From: Bostrychus sinensis
Lineage: Eukaryota > Chordata > Actinopteri > Gobiiformes > Eleotridae
Assembly: GCA_020698575.1 (NCBI GenBank)
Contig: CM036241.1
Span: 37,803,855-37,867,854, forward strand
Direction of reading: 5' to 3'
DNA: 64,000 nucleotides
In this document: piece by piece, positions 42,616 through 55,037 of the stretch
Position numbering within the stretch: the first letter of the stretch is position 1
How the letters are laid out: every line of letters begins with the position of its first letter
Notes under the pieces: generated by a model
The model's input: only the letters and a program-made list of their open reading frames with translations
What the model was told of the DNA's origin: nothing
The model's database searches: none
Made by a program: the position numbers and the translations under genes

Positions 42616-42999
42616 GACCAATATATATAAAACAGACCAATGTACGTCAGAATGAACGCAGAAGACAGACAGAGTGCTCCGTCGGTAAAGAAAACACTGT
42701 ATTTTTTTGCATGAATAAAGGACAAAATAAATACACAATATAAATGCTAATTCTAATGAGTGACTTGTGGTCAAAAGTGGTCCAATGAATGTTCTCATGG
42801 AGCTCATTGTCATGTTTGTTAATGGAAATTCTAATGTAGCTATATCCTCTTTAGCTTCAGGGCTGAAGCTAACTGTTAACATTTTACCCTAAGCTCTGTA
42901 AACAGCTCTCTCTCAGAGGAACAGGAAATACATTTATGACACATTAATAAATTAATCGTGTGGTCTTATGTACAAATTATACTATGATGATTTCTGAAA

Positions 43000-43799
43000 A
43001 GAAGTTGAACCAAACTGAGCTACATTAGCCTTCCACCTCTGGGTTACTGGTTAATGTCAGCCCATTTCTCACTTGTCAGACCTTCTTCTATTAGTTTTCT
43101 ATTATAATGCAATGACATTCAGTCAGATAACTCACCATGATGGACCCCCCTTCCTCAGAAAGCCCCAGACCCCCCTCTAGTCCCAGTCCCTGAGTGCAGC
43201 CCATATCAACCAGTATAGGACAAATGTAGACCGTTAAAGATCAGTCTTTTCTGTCAGAATGGAGGAAGACAAGTAAAAAATTGGAATAAAATCACATACT
43301 ATCTAAGTAGTTATTAGGAGCAAGAATAGTAGTATGTGTGTTGTGAAAACATTTTGTCTTAAAATAAAGTACTTTTTAAGACTCTGGTAATAACTCACTA
43401 CTGTCTACTTGATTAGTCATATTTTGCACTAATACTTTTACTTAAGTATACATTTGGAGTACTTTTTCAACCTCTGTCAGTAGCATAGCAGTACAAACCA
43501 GTACAGACTATTATAGGACCAGTTCAGTCCCAGTCCAGGTCTGAGTCCATCTGAGTGGAGCTGAATAGATCCGTGTCGCTCTTTTCAAACTCACTGTGAT
43601 TTCATGGAAATTAATGGAGGGCACCCAGGGGGGTCAGAGGTCATGTGTGGGGTGACCTCCGACCCCTGACCTCTGATTAAGAGCTCATAACCCCCCTACA
43701 CCCACCATGACCCCCCGTCCCATCACTACAATAAAAGAGAACTGAAGGCAATAAAACTCCCCAGGATCCACTCACCAGGAAGAATTCAACTTACACTGA
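43000..43799. other. Intergenic; possible non-coding island at 43545-43700
   Basis: 43340-43490 carries TTTTACTTAAGTATACATTTGG, a TACTTNAGTA dispersed repeat piece. 43545-43700 is unique and holds GGAAATTAATGGAGGG, GGTCAGAGGTCATG and GACCTCTGATTAAG, including two nuclear-receptor-like half-site clusters. No exon. Confidence 0.35.
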
Positions 43800-44130
43800 C
43801 CTGAGCCAGGACTATACCAGGACTAAACCAGGACTGAAACAGGTTTAAACCAGGTCTAAACTAGGACTGAAACAGGTTTAAACCAGGACTAAACCAGGTC
43901 TAAATCAGGACTAAACCAGGTCTAAACCAGGACTAAACCAGGTCTAAACCAGGACTAAACCAGTTCTAAACCAGGTCTAAATCAGGCCTAACCCAGGTCT
44001 AAACAGGTCTAAACCAGGACTAAACCAGTTCTATGCCAGGACTAAACCAGGACTACACCAGATCAAAACCAGGACTAAACCAGGACTAAATCAAATCTAA
44101 CCGAGGACTAAACCAGGTCTAAACCAGTGA
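43800..44130 (+). repeat. 11-bp minisatellite, long array (~30 units)
   Basis: ACCAGGACTAA and ACCAGGTCTAA units alternate with 11-bp periodicity. The variant ACTGAAACAGGTTTAAACC occurs twice near the left end, 33 bp apart. Forward orientation. It lies within the locally amplified region, between the first and second modules. Confidence 0.92.
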
Positions 44131-45061
44131 GTGTTTCCACTTCCCACTGCAGTCCTAAGCGGCCAGCATTTTTGGGTTACTTCAACCAAACCGTCCCATA
44201 CTGACCCAACCTGTGCATGTCATCCAATGAAAAAGTACCACAGCAGTGCCTTTAATTTTCAGCATATTATAATGTTTCACCATTTGTTATTGCACATGCG
44301 TTTTTGAAACATTTTTTGTCCTATCCACATTTGAACAAAAAGTGTTATTACAATGTTATATAATGCTTCTAGTGACTAATATAAGTATTCCAGTATTATT
44401 GACAGTGTGATATTTTTTGTGAGGAAATGTGTGCAAGGTGGGCCACCCCTACATTGCAAATTGTTCCCACGCAGATTTTTTAGGCTCTTCCTCTGGGGTC
44501 TCTAGTCACATGATCTTCTGTAGTGAAGGGATTCAGATACTAATGCTTCACCTTTAGCTTCAGGGCTAATGCTAATTGTAGCCCTGCAGCTCTGTAAACA
44601 GCTCTTTTATGACTTTAATAGTGAATTTTACAATGTCATCAGCCTCAGGTTAAAATGTGTGATGTTCCACCTGAGAATAGTGCTCAGGCTGACTCTTGAG
44701 ATTTCTTTTAAGATTGAATTTTAAACACAGATAGATAAGAGAACAGAACAGAACATATAATAAAGTTTAGTGTGAATTTTATATCTGGAATAACCATGAG
44801 TATTATCTAATAAAGTCTGGCTTCACCTAAAGACCACTGGACATGTTAATGGAGATGCTAATGTGGCTGTAGCCTCCTTTACCTTCAGGGCTTAAGCTAA
44901 TTGTTGACATTTTTACCTGCAGCTCTGCAAACATGTCTCTCTGAGAAACAGGAAACATATTTATGACCCCATTAGTGAATTTTACAACGTTATCAGTGAT
45001 GGGATTGGTTCTTCACACCACAGGACCAAACTTTAATCTTTAACATGTAGGCATAAGCTGC

Positions 45062-45175
<114 letters not shown>

Positions 45176-46159
45176 AAACTAATAAAATGCTTCTAAATTG
45201 CAGGTTTTGAGTAGCAGCTCTGCTCCATAGAGTCAACACTCAGGTCATCACTGTCAATAAGAATTTATTCTTAATGTTCTACCTGGTAAAATAACAATTA
45301 AATGAAAAAAAAAAAAGATTATGTTACACTATAACATCACTATGTAATAAAACAGTAAACCCATCATGTGTCATATTCAAACGTAATATACTCATACTAA
45401 AACGTCCCCTGATTGTTTTGCCCTTTAGTGGGTTTTTACTTTAGCCTGTGGTCATGTTGGTAAATGGAGTCTGTCAGATGCTAATAGCAGTAGCTTCTGT
45501 AGCTTCCGGGTCTGTTTTTTATACAGTTTCACAACAGGAGCATTAGCATTAGCCCTGCAGCTCTGTAAACAGCTCTCTCTGAGGAACAGGAAATATATTT
45601 ATGACCATATTAGTGAATTTTATGGTAATAGCGGGGATGTCATTGGCTGGTTCTTCCCTCAGAACCACATTTTAGTCTTCAATATGTAAGAGTCTTGTAG
45701 TATAGGATGGAGCCACATATTAAAATCGGTTATGTTTCACCAAAGTTTGGCAGTTCAGTACACACTGCAGCATAGGTTTGACATGAAATGCATATGACCC
45801 CTAGCAGTAGCCTTCTTTAACTTCAAGACTAAAGCTAATAATTGACATGTTCTCAGCCTGCCTCATCTCTGCAGCTCTGTAAACAGCTCCCTCTGAGCAA
45901 CAAGAAATATGTTTATGACCATATTAGTGAATTAGATGATGCTCTCTGATGTGATTGGCTGGTTCTTCTCACTACAGTTAAGACTAACTTTAATGTTTAA
46001 CGTGACTTAGTGTATATATTAGAGACTTTAGATATTAGAGATTTTAAAATTGTGCTTTTCTTTATTCAAACATTAAGGTTCTTGTATATTCATGCCTTAT
46101 CCTGTAATTCTTATTCTTTGTAAGATGTGAAGTGAAGGTAATTAATTTCATTATTTATA

Positions 46160-46205
46160 TTTTGGGTAATCCCTGGTCTTGGCCCTAGTTTAGTCCTGGT
46201 TTAAG
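46160..46205 (-). repeat. 11-bp minisatellite, short locus
   Basis: CCCTGGTCTTGG, CCCTAGTTTAGTCCTGGTTTA: about four reverse-orientation units. Confidence 0.6.
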
Positions 46206-46814
46206 ACATCAGAATGCAGTATAGATGGATATATTATTCAAATACATTTGTTGGCCTGTAAGCCTGAAGGTTTGCATATTGCATGTTGCAGTGGTGAATA
46301 TCTTGTGCATGCGCTAGCAGTTTTAATCTTTAAGAAAAATTAAACTTGCAACTGAAAAAAAAAAAATCTTTGTGATGGCTCCTTGATATTACTGCATGAC
46401 ATTTAGCTTATAATAAAATATTAATGTGTATAAATGTACATTATAAACCAGTACATTATAATAATCAGTAACGTTTTTAGAGAATGTGTTCTGTTTTTAT
46501 ACTGTATTATGAGACATCGTGACGAGGACAAGGTTCTGCTGGAGACAAGATCTATGTCAAATATGTAAAAAAAAAATGGCTTAAACAAAATTATTGTTTG
46601 TTAATGGAGTTGCTAATGTTTAAATGTTTGTTTTGGCTGACATGTTTCCCTCAGCCTTGCAGCTCTGTAAACACAGCACATAGGAACAGGAAATACATTT
46701 ATGACCTATTGATAAACAAAAAACATACCTTTTTTATGTTTCTTTATATGCATTTTAATTTAGGCTTTATTTATTCCTGTAACCCACTGTATGTACTGCT
46801 GTCATTCTCAATCC

Positions 46815-46872
46815 CAGATAAATGTAGATGGTTTTGTCAGGAAGGGCATCGGGTGTAAAAACCTGCCAAAGT
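46815..46872 (+). mobile_element. SINE 3' fragment (GGAAGGGCATC core)
   Basis: TTTTGTCAGGAAGGGCATCGG and GTGTAAAAACCTGCCAAAG form the common fish SINE core seen on the minus strand at 33570. Confidence 0.65.
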
Positions 46873-47135
46873 AGCCTACGATGTGACTGTTTACCTGAGA
46901 AAAAGAAAGCAGCTGAGAGGAAGTTTCTTTAGTCTCTGTGGTGCTGCTCCCGTCTGCTCTTCCAGACCAGCTGTGTACTGTCCTGGTTTATGGGTGTGTC
47001 TGCTGCTCTAATGCATGCTAATATTTTACCTTTAGCTTCAGGGCTAAAGCTAATTGTTAATGTGTTTTTCCCTCAGCCCAGCAGCTCTCTGAACAATACT
47101 CTATAAGCAACAGGAAATTTGTTGATGACCTACGC

Positions 47136-47699
47136 TGTCATGTCTCTAAATGTCCACAGAAGCACGTGCACAGGTGAAGAGTGTCCTCTAAATGCCCAGG
47201 TGAAGCCTTGTGTCGTACTTGAGCAGGTGAATGGAGTAATTAGTGGTGACAGACAATAACACCGAGCCGTGGCCCCAGGGTTTCACAAAGGAGACAAGTG
47301 AGAACAGGTGAGAAGCAGGGGCCACAGGTGAGAGGAGTCATTAGAGGTGAGAGGAAGGGGCGGGGCTACAGGTGTAACATGATCTAACCACGAATAATGT
47401 TGTTTGTGAAGTGTATATGAAGTGAGTTTGAAAACAAAAGGCTGTCCTGGGACTGAGCCATTGTGGAGGGGACAGTCAACTCTGTACATACAAATACAGG
47501 ACAAGCTTGTGTCTCTCACTCATTCTAAAATATCGATGTTTCAAAAGTCTGGGTAGTATAGAGGATCCTGGTGATTCCGAAAGCCAACACATGAAAATGA
47601 AGCACCACAGGATTTGGTTTTAAAGCTACAGCACAATGCTTTTCTGTGTATTAAACACTGATGAGGTGAAGGTCTATGGATTTCAAATATCATCAGTCA
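47136..47699. other. Intergenic; possible non-coding island at 47200-47290
   Basis: 47205-47285 (GTGAATGGAGTAATTAGTGG, CAGACAATAACACCGAGCC) is unique with a homeodomain-like TAATTA core. 47280-47345 repeats the phrase AGGTGAGA. No exon. Confidence 0.35.
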
Positions 47700-47815
47700 T
47701 ATGGATTTTACACCAGAGGCCCTTCTTGACACAACCCTCTACATTTATTCAGGCTTGGGACTGGCACAAAGTGTGGCTGGAGTCAGGGAATCACTTCACA
47801 CAGTGCCTTAATTTT
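47700..47815 (-). mobile_element. SINE fragment
   Basis: Plus strand CCCTTCTTGACACAACCCTC, GGCTTGGGACTGGCACAAAG and GTGTGGCTGGAGTCAGGG are the reverse of the fish SINE body adjoining the GGAAGGGCATC core. Confidence 0.65.
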
Positions 47816-48767
47816 ATAACTCTAAGGCTGGATCCAGATCTCCTCCCTAGCCCCTAACCCCTCAGTCAATACATGGTCCCCACTCATTTTGTGAATGATT
47901 TGGATGCTCTGGCACTTTTTTAACTCACTGTTGCTCATGGACTTGTGGCGTAGGTCTACATGTAAAAAAAAGTTTGGAGAACTCTGGCAATAATAGTGTG
48001 ACTGTCTGTCCCACTTTTGGTTGTACTGTGCAACCATTTAGGCATCTGTCCCTCCGTCCCACTGAATAAGATAATGTCCCACTTTTTCCTTGGTGCTCAG
48101 TAGATCTTAAAAAAAGAGAGATTCAGGTTAAGAACAACAAGGTCAGGTCATTGTCCCCGGTGTAAAATGTAGAATGCATATCCTGTCTCTGGGTTGAATA
48201 AATGGTTGGTGTGTTGCTGCCCCTGTGTTTCAGAAAAGCTCTCCTGGAGCTGTGAGCTTGGTGCTGGATTGTTTTGAGAATATACAGACTGATCGCTTTG
48301 AGTTTTATTCTGTTTCTTTTTTTTTTTTTTTTTTATTCCATTGAATTAAGTCTCAGTAAAGACATTACATTGCAAAATGTGTTTTTTTTTTTTGTTTTTT
48401 TTTTGGGATTAAAACAGCACATTATATGTTTTATAGGCCCTAAATTAAATCTCATCAAGTTTAGTTAGATTTGTATCAAAACATTTTTTTTTTCAAGTCT
48501 GTCCCACCAAATTGCACAACTTGTCCCACATTTTGTACTATTTAAGGTGATATTGGGCTTCTGTAAGAAAGCCTGACTCCACCTGAATAATATTTCAGTG
48601 TTATTAATAGTTATAAGTGTTTTATTTAACAAAACCTCATCTCATTAATGAATAAAACAGACTTTACACTGTAATGACTCATTTAAAACTGATTTATTCA
48701 TAATTACAACATGACAGAAGCAAAAAAAAAACATCTCTAACTGGTTTTATTTAAAGGTGCTGTGCAC
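47816..48767. other. AT-rich intergenic with T-runs
   Basis: T-runs at 48317-48334, 48381-48404 and 48484-48494. The phrase CTGTCCCAC/TTGTCCCAC recurs at 48004, 48045, 48076, 48500 and 48524, hinting at an undefined repeat. No exon. Confidence 0.35.
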
Positions 48768-48905
48768 ATTTTAAAGACCTGTTGAGGTCCCACTGTTCTC
48801 TGACAAAACTCGCAAAGCATTGTGGTCTATATTGACCGTCTAGGGACCACTGATGTCCACTCCTTTTAAAATACATTGTGGGAAATTTTGAGTGTACTAT
48901 TTTTG
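48768..48905 (-). mobile_element. Fragment of the GGCTGTGTCC transposon
   Basis: Plus strand TTTTAAAGACCTGTTG, CTCGCAAAGCATTGTGGTC, GACCGTCTAGGGACCA and CATTGTGGGAAATTTTGAGT are the reverse complement of 54190-54360 in the complete copy. Both ends are missing. Confidence 0.75.
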
Positions 48906-49990
48906 CTGACTGGGGGAATGTCTTCTATGAGAAAAGGTCAACAGTATGTGGTGACCATTTCACTAAAGTTAAAAAAAGAACTAGGCCTAAGATATTTTTC
49001 ATTTTGCTTTTTAATACCTATACGCATTCCTCTTCTTTCACTTACTCTTGTCAGGGTTTGAGGGTAACTGGAGCAACTATGGACCTGAGGTGAGCAACAC
49101 CCTGGACAAGAAATGTGGATTTTCATTAAAAGTGCCAGTCACAGTTTGAACAAACACATTTAAAGGAATTCTAAATGGGATGAACAAGAGAAAGGAAAGG
49201 AAAATATGCATTCCCTCATGCTTCTTAGTGAAAATTGAGTATGCAGAACACTCATTCATTCAGGCCAAGTCCAAATCTAGTCTGCCCCAGTGAAGGAGGA
49301 GGATGTGTGTTTTCCAGGTGAGTGGGAGGGGCTTCCAGGTGAGTGTGTGGGGTCAGAGGTCATCTCAGATCCATCTGTTCACCTTTGACCCTGGATCAGA
49401 TTCTGATTCTGATCTGACCCTCAGCTCTGAGCATGTGCAGGTGCAGCACACTAAACCACACATGTATGCTTTAGCATGGCCAGACCCATTCTCTTTCTGA
49501 GTGAAGTGGGTCTGAACCCTATGGACACAGTACATGTACAATCCTCTGTTGATAGTAAAAAGAAAGGAAACATGTTAAAAAAGAATTTGAATGACAAAGT
49601 ACTAATTACTGTACTTTTGAAAGTGTTTGTGTGATTAAATAAAAAGTGCAACTTTTACTACAGTTGTTACTACGAGACTACTGCTTACCCACACCTGGGG
49701 ATTTATACAATAATTGCAGTAAACGTCATCAAACATGTGCTCAGTATCAGGCAGGTTTTAGAAGAGAAAGGACGCCTTCTGTAACATGTTTAATAATAAA
49801 ATGACTTGTGTCTAATTACAAACTGTCTCTGTCTTCATGTCGATGCATCATTGCCCTACAGTGAAAGAATATTTTAGGAATATGGGTAGTCCATCCAGTT
49901 AAGCCTAAAGGAAAAGGATAAATCACACATTTCCTGGATCTTAACAGACAGTTGAACGCACCACTGAGGTCTGTTTTTTTTTTTTTTTTG
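48906..49990. other. Intergenic, nothing recognised
   Basis: No exon supported. Short frames at 48876-49126 begin in the transposon fragment. A T-run lies at 49973-49990. Confidence 0.35.
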
Positions 49991-49994
49991 TTTA

Positions 49995-50392
49995 AACCTG
50001 GATTAGTCCTGGTTTAGTTTTGTTCTAGACCTGGTTTAATCCTGCTTTTGTTTCTGCTTTAGACATGCTGTAGAACTGATTTGGTCCTGATTTACACCTG
50101 GTTCAGTCCTGCTTTTGACTTGCTTTAGACCTAGTTTAGTCCTGCTTTAGATCAGCTGTAGACCTGGTTTGGTCCTGGTTTAGTTCTTGTTTAATCCTAA
50201 TTTGGTCCTGATTTAGTTCTTCCTTAGTCATGGTTTAGTTCTAATTTAAACTTGATTTGGACCTGGGTTAGTCCTGATTTAGACCCTTGTTTAGTCCTGG
50301 TTTAGACCTGGTTTAATACCTTATTTAGTCATTTACTAACTTAAATAGAGTTGGTACTTGGTGTGAAAAGTCTGAGAACCACTGAACTAGGT
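49995..50392 (-). repeat. 11-bp minisatellite (~30 units) with hAT-like end
   Basis: CTGGATTAGTC, CTGGTTTAGTT, CTGCTTTAGAC and similar units run from 49995 to about 50340 with 11-bp spacing. They are followed by GGTACTTGGTG and TCTGAGAACCACTGAAC, the reversed hAT-like end. The array and transposon end are again adjacent. Confidence 0.85.
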
Positions 50393-51184
50393 AATTGGAC
50401 TGAAGTGGGGATGCTGGAATCTTAATTAAAAGTGTATAATGCTGTAAATGTCTCTCCAGTACTGTTTACTGTTTACTGCTGAACACAACAGAGATGATCA
50501 CAAAAGGCTCAAAGAGAATTCCGCTCTATACCACAGTTCCTTCAGTGTGAACAGATCTGGTAGAGCCCTGTCTAAAGTGCCTCGTGTGGTGTTATTTTTG
50601 GACAGAAGTGTTCTCTTTGTGCACTGATTGTCTTTGTCATTGAAAGCAAGCCTCTCCACTGTCCTTCTCCCCACTTCAGGACCCCCCTCCCGGACCCCCC
50701 CACCCCACCCCCAGGCCTCTCATTTGTCTGAGAGCCTCTCCACTCTCATTCTCTCTCATTTCTTCATTTGTGTGCACGGACGGACGGCAGAGAGGGAGAG
50801 ATGCTCGGCTGGTTCTGTGAATGACACTTGTTCTGCCTCCTCGACTCCAAACACAAACTTGTGCTACCCCCCTCCCCACCTTCCATCCCACACAGAACTG
50901 CCCCAGACCCACCCCCGGGGCAGAATGAACAGGGGGCAGAAGAGGGAGCGAGAGACAGGAGCATAAATAAAGTCAAGACATATCTATTGTTTCCTTTAAG
51001 AGCTGTTAAAACTGCACCGCCGCCATCTTGGATTTCACTAAACAAGAGGCACCCCTTAGACTCAGACACAACATTTAGATTTAATTAGAAAAAAAAAAAA
51101 CACTGGTCCACTAGAGGGGAGGTTGTCAAGCTCCTCTGAGTGGTGATTGAATTTAAAGTTTAGTATAAAGCATTATACTGAAAT
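50393..51184. other. Intergenic; C-rich and CpG-containing island 50680-51040
   Basis: 50680-50720 and 50865-50925 are C-rich (CCCCCCTCC, CCCACCCCC). 50940-51040 is a balanced unique stretch (CATAAATAAAGTCAAGACAT, CCGCCGCCATCTTGGATTTC). Frames on both strands here overlap each other and are Pro- or Gly-rich. No exon is claimed. Confidence 0.35.
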
Positions 51185-51312
51185 TCATCCTGCTTTAGTT
51201 AGTGTTAGACCTGGTTTAGTCCTGTTTTGGACCAGCTTTAAACCAGTTTTTTTTTTTTTTTCCTGTTTTGGACCAGCATTAGACCTGCTTTAGACCTGCT
51301 TTAGTCCTGCTC
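51185..51312 (-). repeat. 11-bp minisatellite locus interrupted by a T-run
   Basis: CTGCTTTAGTTAG, CTGGTTTAGTCCTG, CAGCTTTAAACCAG, then a T-run (51249-51261), then CCTGCTTTAGACCTGCTTTAG. Confidence 0.7.
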
Positions 51313-51981
51313 TATTTAGAGACTGTCCCCAGGTTTAGCATCAGTGTATAGCCCTTAGTCAGAGGTTAGTCCAGGGATAAATGCTGTTGTTTTAACTCTG
51401 TCCATCATTATCTGGGACTCTTATTGTAAAGAGCTCCTTCAGCTGCACTTTACCTGTGACCCCTGCCCCATGGCCCCTGACCTCTGAACAGCTCCGGTTT
51501 GACCCCAGCTCAGATTTAGGTCCGGTCTGATCCACCTGCAGGGCTCAGGGAGGTCTGACTGACAAATGAGGAGCTCATAGAGGAAGTTAGTGAAGACAAG
51601 AAATAATGTCAGGGATACAGAGGTCACAATATGACCTGACAATAATGTATTTAATACGTTTTAATCTATATATAAATACATATACTTTAAAATCTTTTGT
51701 TTTTGCGTGCCCTCATCGTAGAGAGCCTTTACCTAAATAGAAAAATAGAAAACATGCTTTCAAGAAAAAACATCAAATAATAAAAACAGAAGACACCACT
51801 GACAGATTAATTCATTCATTTTAATCCCCCACATTTAATACATTAGTTGTTGAATTTGTGGGTAAATACCTTTACTTACAAGTACATTGGAAAGTGAGTA
51901 CTTTAATACTTTTATTTAAGTAATTTTTTTATGGGATACTTAAAAAAAAAATTTGTAAATTTTTGCTCCTTTCCCTTTTAC
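51313..51981. other. Intergenic, TACTTNAGTA dispersed repeat near 51890
   Basis: 51880-51945 has GAGTACTTTAATACTTTTATTTAAG. The rest is unique and non-coding as far as can be seen. Confidence 0.35.
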
Positions 51982-52273
51982 TTAAAGGTACTGTAAGCAG
52001 CATGTGCTTGAATTGATTTGAAAGCAGTACTGCAGGCTAAATCAAAACAATGGTCTGTGGGTCACCAATCTTTCTGCTTTTCTGATTGGACGATCGGCAA
52101 TGCAGGGTTTTAGTACACAAACAAAAAATGTAAACAAAAATAACTTGGCCATTATGTAAATTATATTTCTAATTGTGAATAAATCGGCTGTACCATTGTT
52201 ATCAGTAAAACTAATATTTAACTTAAACATGTTTACATCACATCTTGGCACTCACGTGGGTCATTTTGATGCA
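51982..52273 (+). mobile_element. TTAA MITE, copy D (3'-truncated)
   Basis: TTAA (51982-51985) then AGGTACTGTAAGCAGCATG. It is colinear with copy B through CTGATTGGACGATCGGC and CTAATATTTAACTTAAACATG to CATTTTGATG at 52273, where similarity stops short of the right end. Confidence 0.78.
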
Positions 52274-53887
52274 GGTGTCAGGCTGTGATTGGCTGACGGC
52301 GATAGGGAAGAAATAGGATGATAAATGGGAAGGGAAAACACAGTATTCCTGCTTGAATTTATGCTACAAGTTATTTGACATCTTTGACAGATATACAGAG
52401 AGACCATCACTTTATTTGCTCAGTCTGTACGGAGTGTGTTCTATGAGACATGTCAATTGAATTTGTCTGTGTGACTTTGTTTGCACTAAATTCAGCCATT
52501 TACCCCCATCTACATAAGAGGTAAGAGTCCTACTTTTATTAAGCTCTTAACCTGGCAAGTTATCAATTATAATTTCATAAGCTAAAGACGTCAGACCTTA
52601 TCAAGCCCTGGTTAGGCCACAGGTTAAGTTTTCTGTAGTCTCAGCTCCTCTCTTGATATCACACATACTCTCTGAGTGGACAGAGTGGTTCCTCTCCAGT
52701 GTCCTCTCCTCTTCCTGTTCCATTGTCCCTCTCTATAGGACCTGTTTGTGTGAGATGAGCATGTGTGGTATAAACATCATGGATCAGTGACCGTGCGTTC
52801 ATCTGGTTCACTTCTGCACAAATAATCTCCTCCTCCCTCGCTCCTCTCCTCCTTCGTCTCACCTCAGGCTAAATCCTCTCAGACCACTCTCAGCCTTTTA
52901 TCTCCATTTACTTTGATTGGAGCTTCCTCTGTTACCGTGCTCTCCATCCACTGGGCACCTCCTGGTCTGACTAACGCCTTGGTATGGTGTGGGTGCAGCA
53001 GTGCTGGTTCTATATATTTGGGGACCCTAAGCTGAAAAGGTTAAAAAGGTTCTCAATCATTTTGCACACTAAGTAAAGATTAACATGGTATAACTTTATT
53101 TCATTTATGAATGCGTAAATTTTTTTTTACTTGCAAACATTACCAAGTCAACAAGAGGGGCCCCAGGTCAACAGTAAAACACCTTATTGGCATTGGTCCC
53201 CAGTTTCTGATTAAAAATTGCTGGATGTAGACATAGTAGCAAGAAACATATATTTATATATATACATATATACATAGGCAACCAAAAGAAGTGCCGACAA
53301 AAAATGTTGACTAAATGTCACTTGTTACTTGTTAAGCATAAACTGGCTTCACCTGGGTAGGTCAGAATAATAACAGGAATTTAAATTATTTCAAATTTAT
53401 AGTTATTGCTATGTGCTGCATTCAGGATGCTGTTAAAATGAATGAAAGACAAAGTTTCATAGAAAGTTTCAGATGGATTACTTTGAATGCCTCAGGAGTG
53501 CACTGCCATTTGCAAGGGAACAACAATAAGCCCAGGTCGGACGGCAAGAAAGACACATCTGAAGGTATAATTTAGGCTACACATACCTGAAAGTACCTTG
53601 GTGTTACAGCGAGCTAAAGGACAGCTAAGTGGCTAAAAACAGCCTACATTTGATCCCTCCCTCTGAGTGTTTCCATAGAGCTCAGTGCCTTTACACTCAG
53701 TACAGTCTGTTCTCACTGATATTTTGACTTAATTAAAAGTGTATAATGACTTAACTTACATTAGGCCCATATCTTACCTATTACTATTAAGCGTTGTTTC
53801 GTGGCAGACTCACACCAAAAGCGTCAAATTTCTTTCCTAAGCTCAGGTTGCTCTTCTCCTGTTGCCAGCCCCACACATCTCAGACAA
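52274..53887. other. Intergenic, nothing recognised
   Basis: No exon. A short TATA-rich run (ATATATTTATATATATACATATATAC) lies at 53249-53275. No repeat family was identified. Confidence 0.35.
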
Positions 53888-54123
53888 GGTAGGGCTGTGC
53901 TTAAAAAATCGATACAGGAATGTATTGTGAAGTATTTCTAGACGATACACATATTAATATGCATGTTGCTGTATAGATACAGCTGTTTAAATGACATTAA
54001 TATGTTATAAACAGCTGGAATGCAGTTTCGAACATGTTTCTTAAGGTGCAGTACACATTTCTGCCATAGGTGGCAGCACTGCAGCACACAGCAGCAGCAT
54101 GCTTCTCTGCATAGTAAATAAAC
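53888..54123 (+). mobile_element. hAT-like 5' end (TAGGGCTGTGC), interrupted
   Basis: TAGGGCTGTGCTTAAAAAATCGATAC starts the element. ATCGATAC-like and GATACAC words follow, as in TAGGGCTG-type hAT repeats. It is interrupted at 54126 by the next element. The continuation after 54829 (GGAATACAGTG..) has no recognisable right end. Confidence 0.5.
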
Positions 54124-54828
54124 ATGGGCTGTGTCCGAACGTCCTCCCTAACCCTTCTATAGTGCACTATGTAGTGGTCACGCCATTTTGTAGTGGTGTC
54201 CGAATATCTAATGGATAAAAAATAGTGCACTCAAAATTTCCCACAATGCATTTTGAAAAGTAGTGGACAGCGATGGTCACTAGACGGTCAGTATAGACCA
54301 GAATGCTTTGCGAGTTTCGGGGGAGAACAGCGGGACTGCGACAGGTCTTTAAACTGTACACAACACGTCTGAATGAAACCAGTTAGAAACGCCTTTTTTA
54401 CTTCTGTCACGTCGTAATCAGAAATAAAAAGCTCTTAAATAAACCATTGCAGTGTAAATTGCTAACGTTAGCTTACCCAGCATTCAGCCTCCCCATGTAA
54501 GGCACAGAGCTGCAATAATCCAGTCCGTTTTATTCATTATAGCGATAATTTGTGTTAAATATCACACGTATGACTATTACTTATCTATAAATAACTAAAA
54601 CATCAAGTGAGTGTGGTCGGGCTTTATCACAGAAGAACATTATCAGCAGAGTTTAGCCAAACATTTTTTACACAGACGTCAGAGTCACATGATCACCGGT
54701 GAGGGAGAAATAGTGTGCGAGTGTCCGAATCATTCACAAAATGAGTGCACTATAGTCCGCTATATAGTGCTGGACTATATAGTGATTGAGGGGTTAGGGC
54801 CTAGGGGTGACGTTCGGACACAGCCATG
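54124..54828. mobile_element. Non-autonomous transposon with GGCTGTGTCCGAACGTC ends
   Basis: The element spans 54127-54825 (699 bp). The left end is GGCTGTGTCCGAACGTCC; the right end, read inward, is GGCTGTGTCCGAACGTCA. ATG flanks both sides (54124-54126, 54826-54828), a possible 3-bp duplication. Sub-terminal CCCTAACCC and CTATAGTGCACTAT are mirrored inside the right end. A short duplication points towards Harbinger or ISL2EU-like elements; this assignment is an inference. Confidence 0.82.
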
Positions 54829-55037
54829 GAGGAATACAGTGTTTTTTCAGTCAGCCAAATTTGAGGGGAATTATCAATTTTGGATATCTATCAAATCTTG
54901 TTAGTGGTAGGTTCGATGATGTCACTCATATTTGCATAAAGTTGCTTGATTTGCGACACCTGAGACACTTGTGTACAAGTGTACATAGGGTGAATGGTCA
55001 CTGGCTGCTTCAGTCGCTCGCTTTTGATGTGAGTCTA

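Noticed and set aside
42496..42882. A 128-codon minus-strand frame
   Set aside because: Half of it is an Ile-Tyr alternation from the TA microsatellite.
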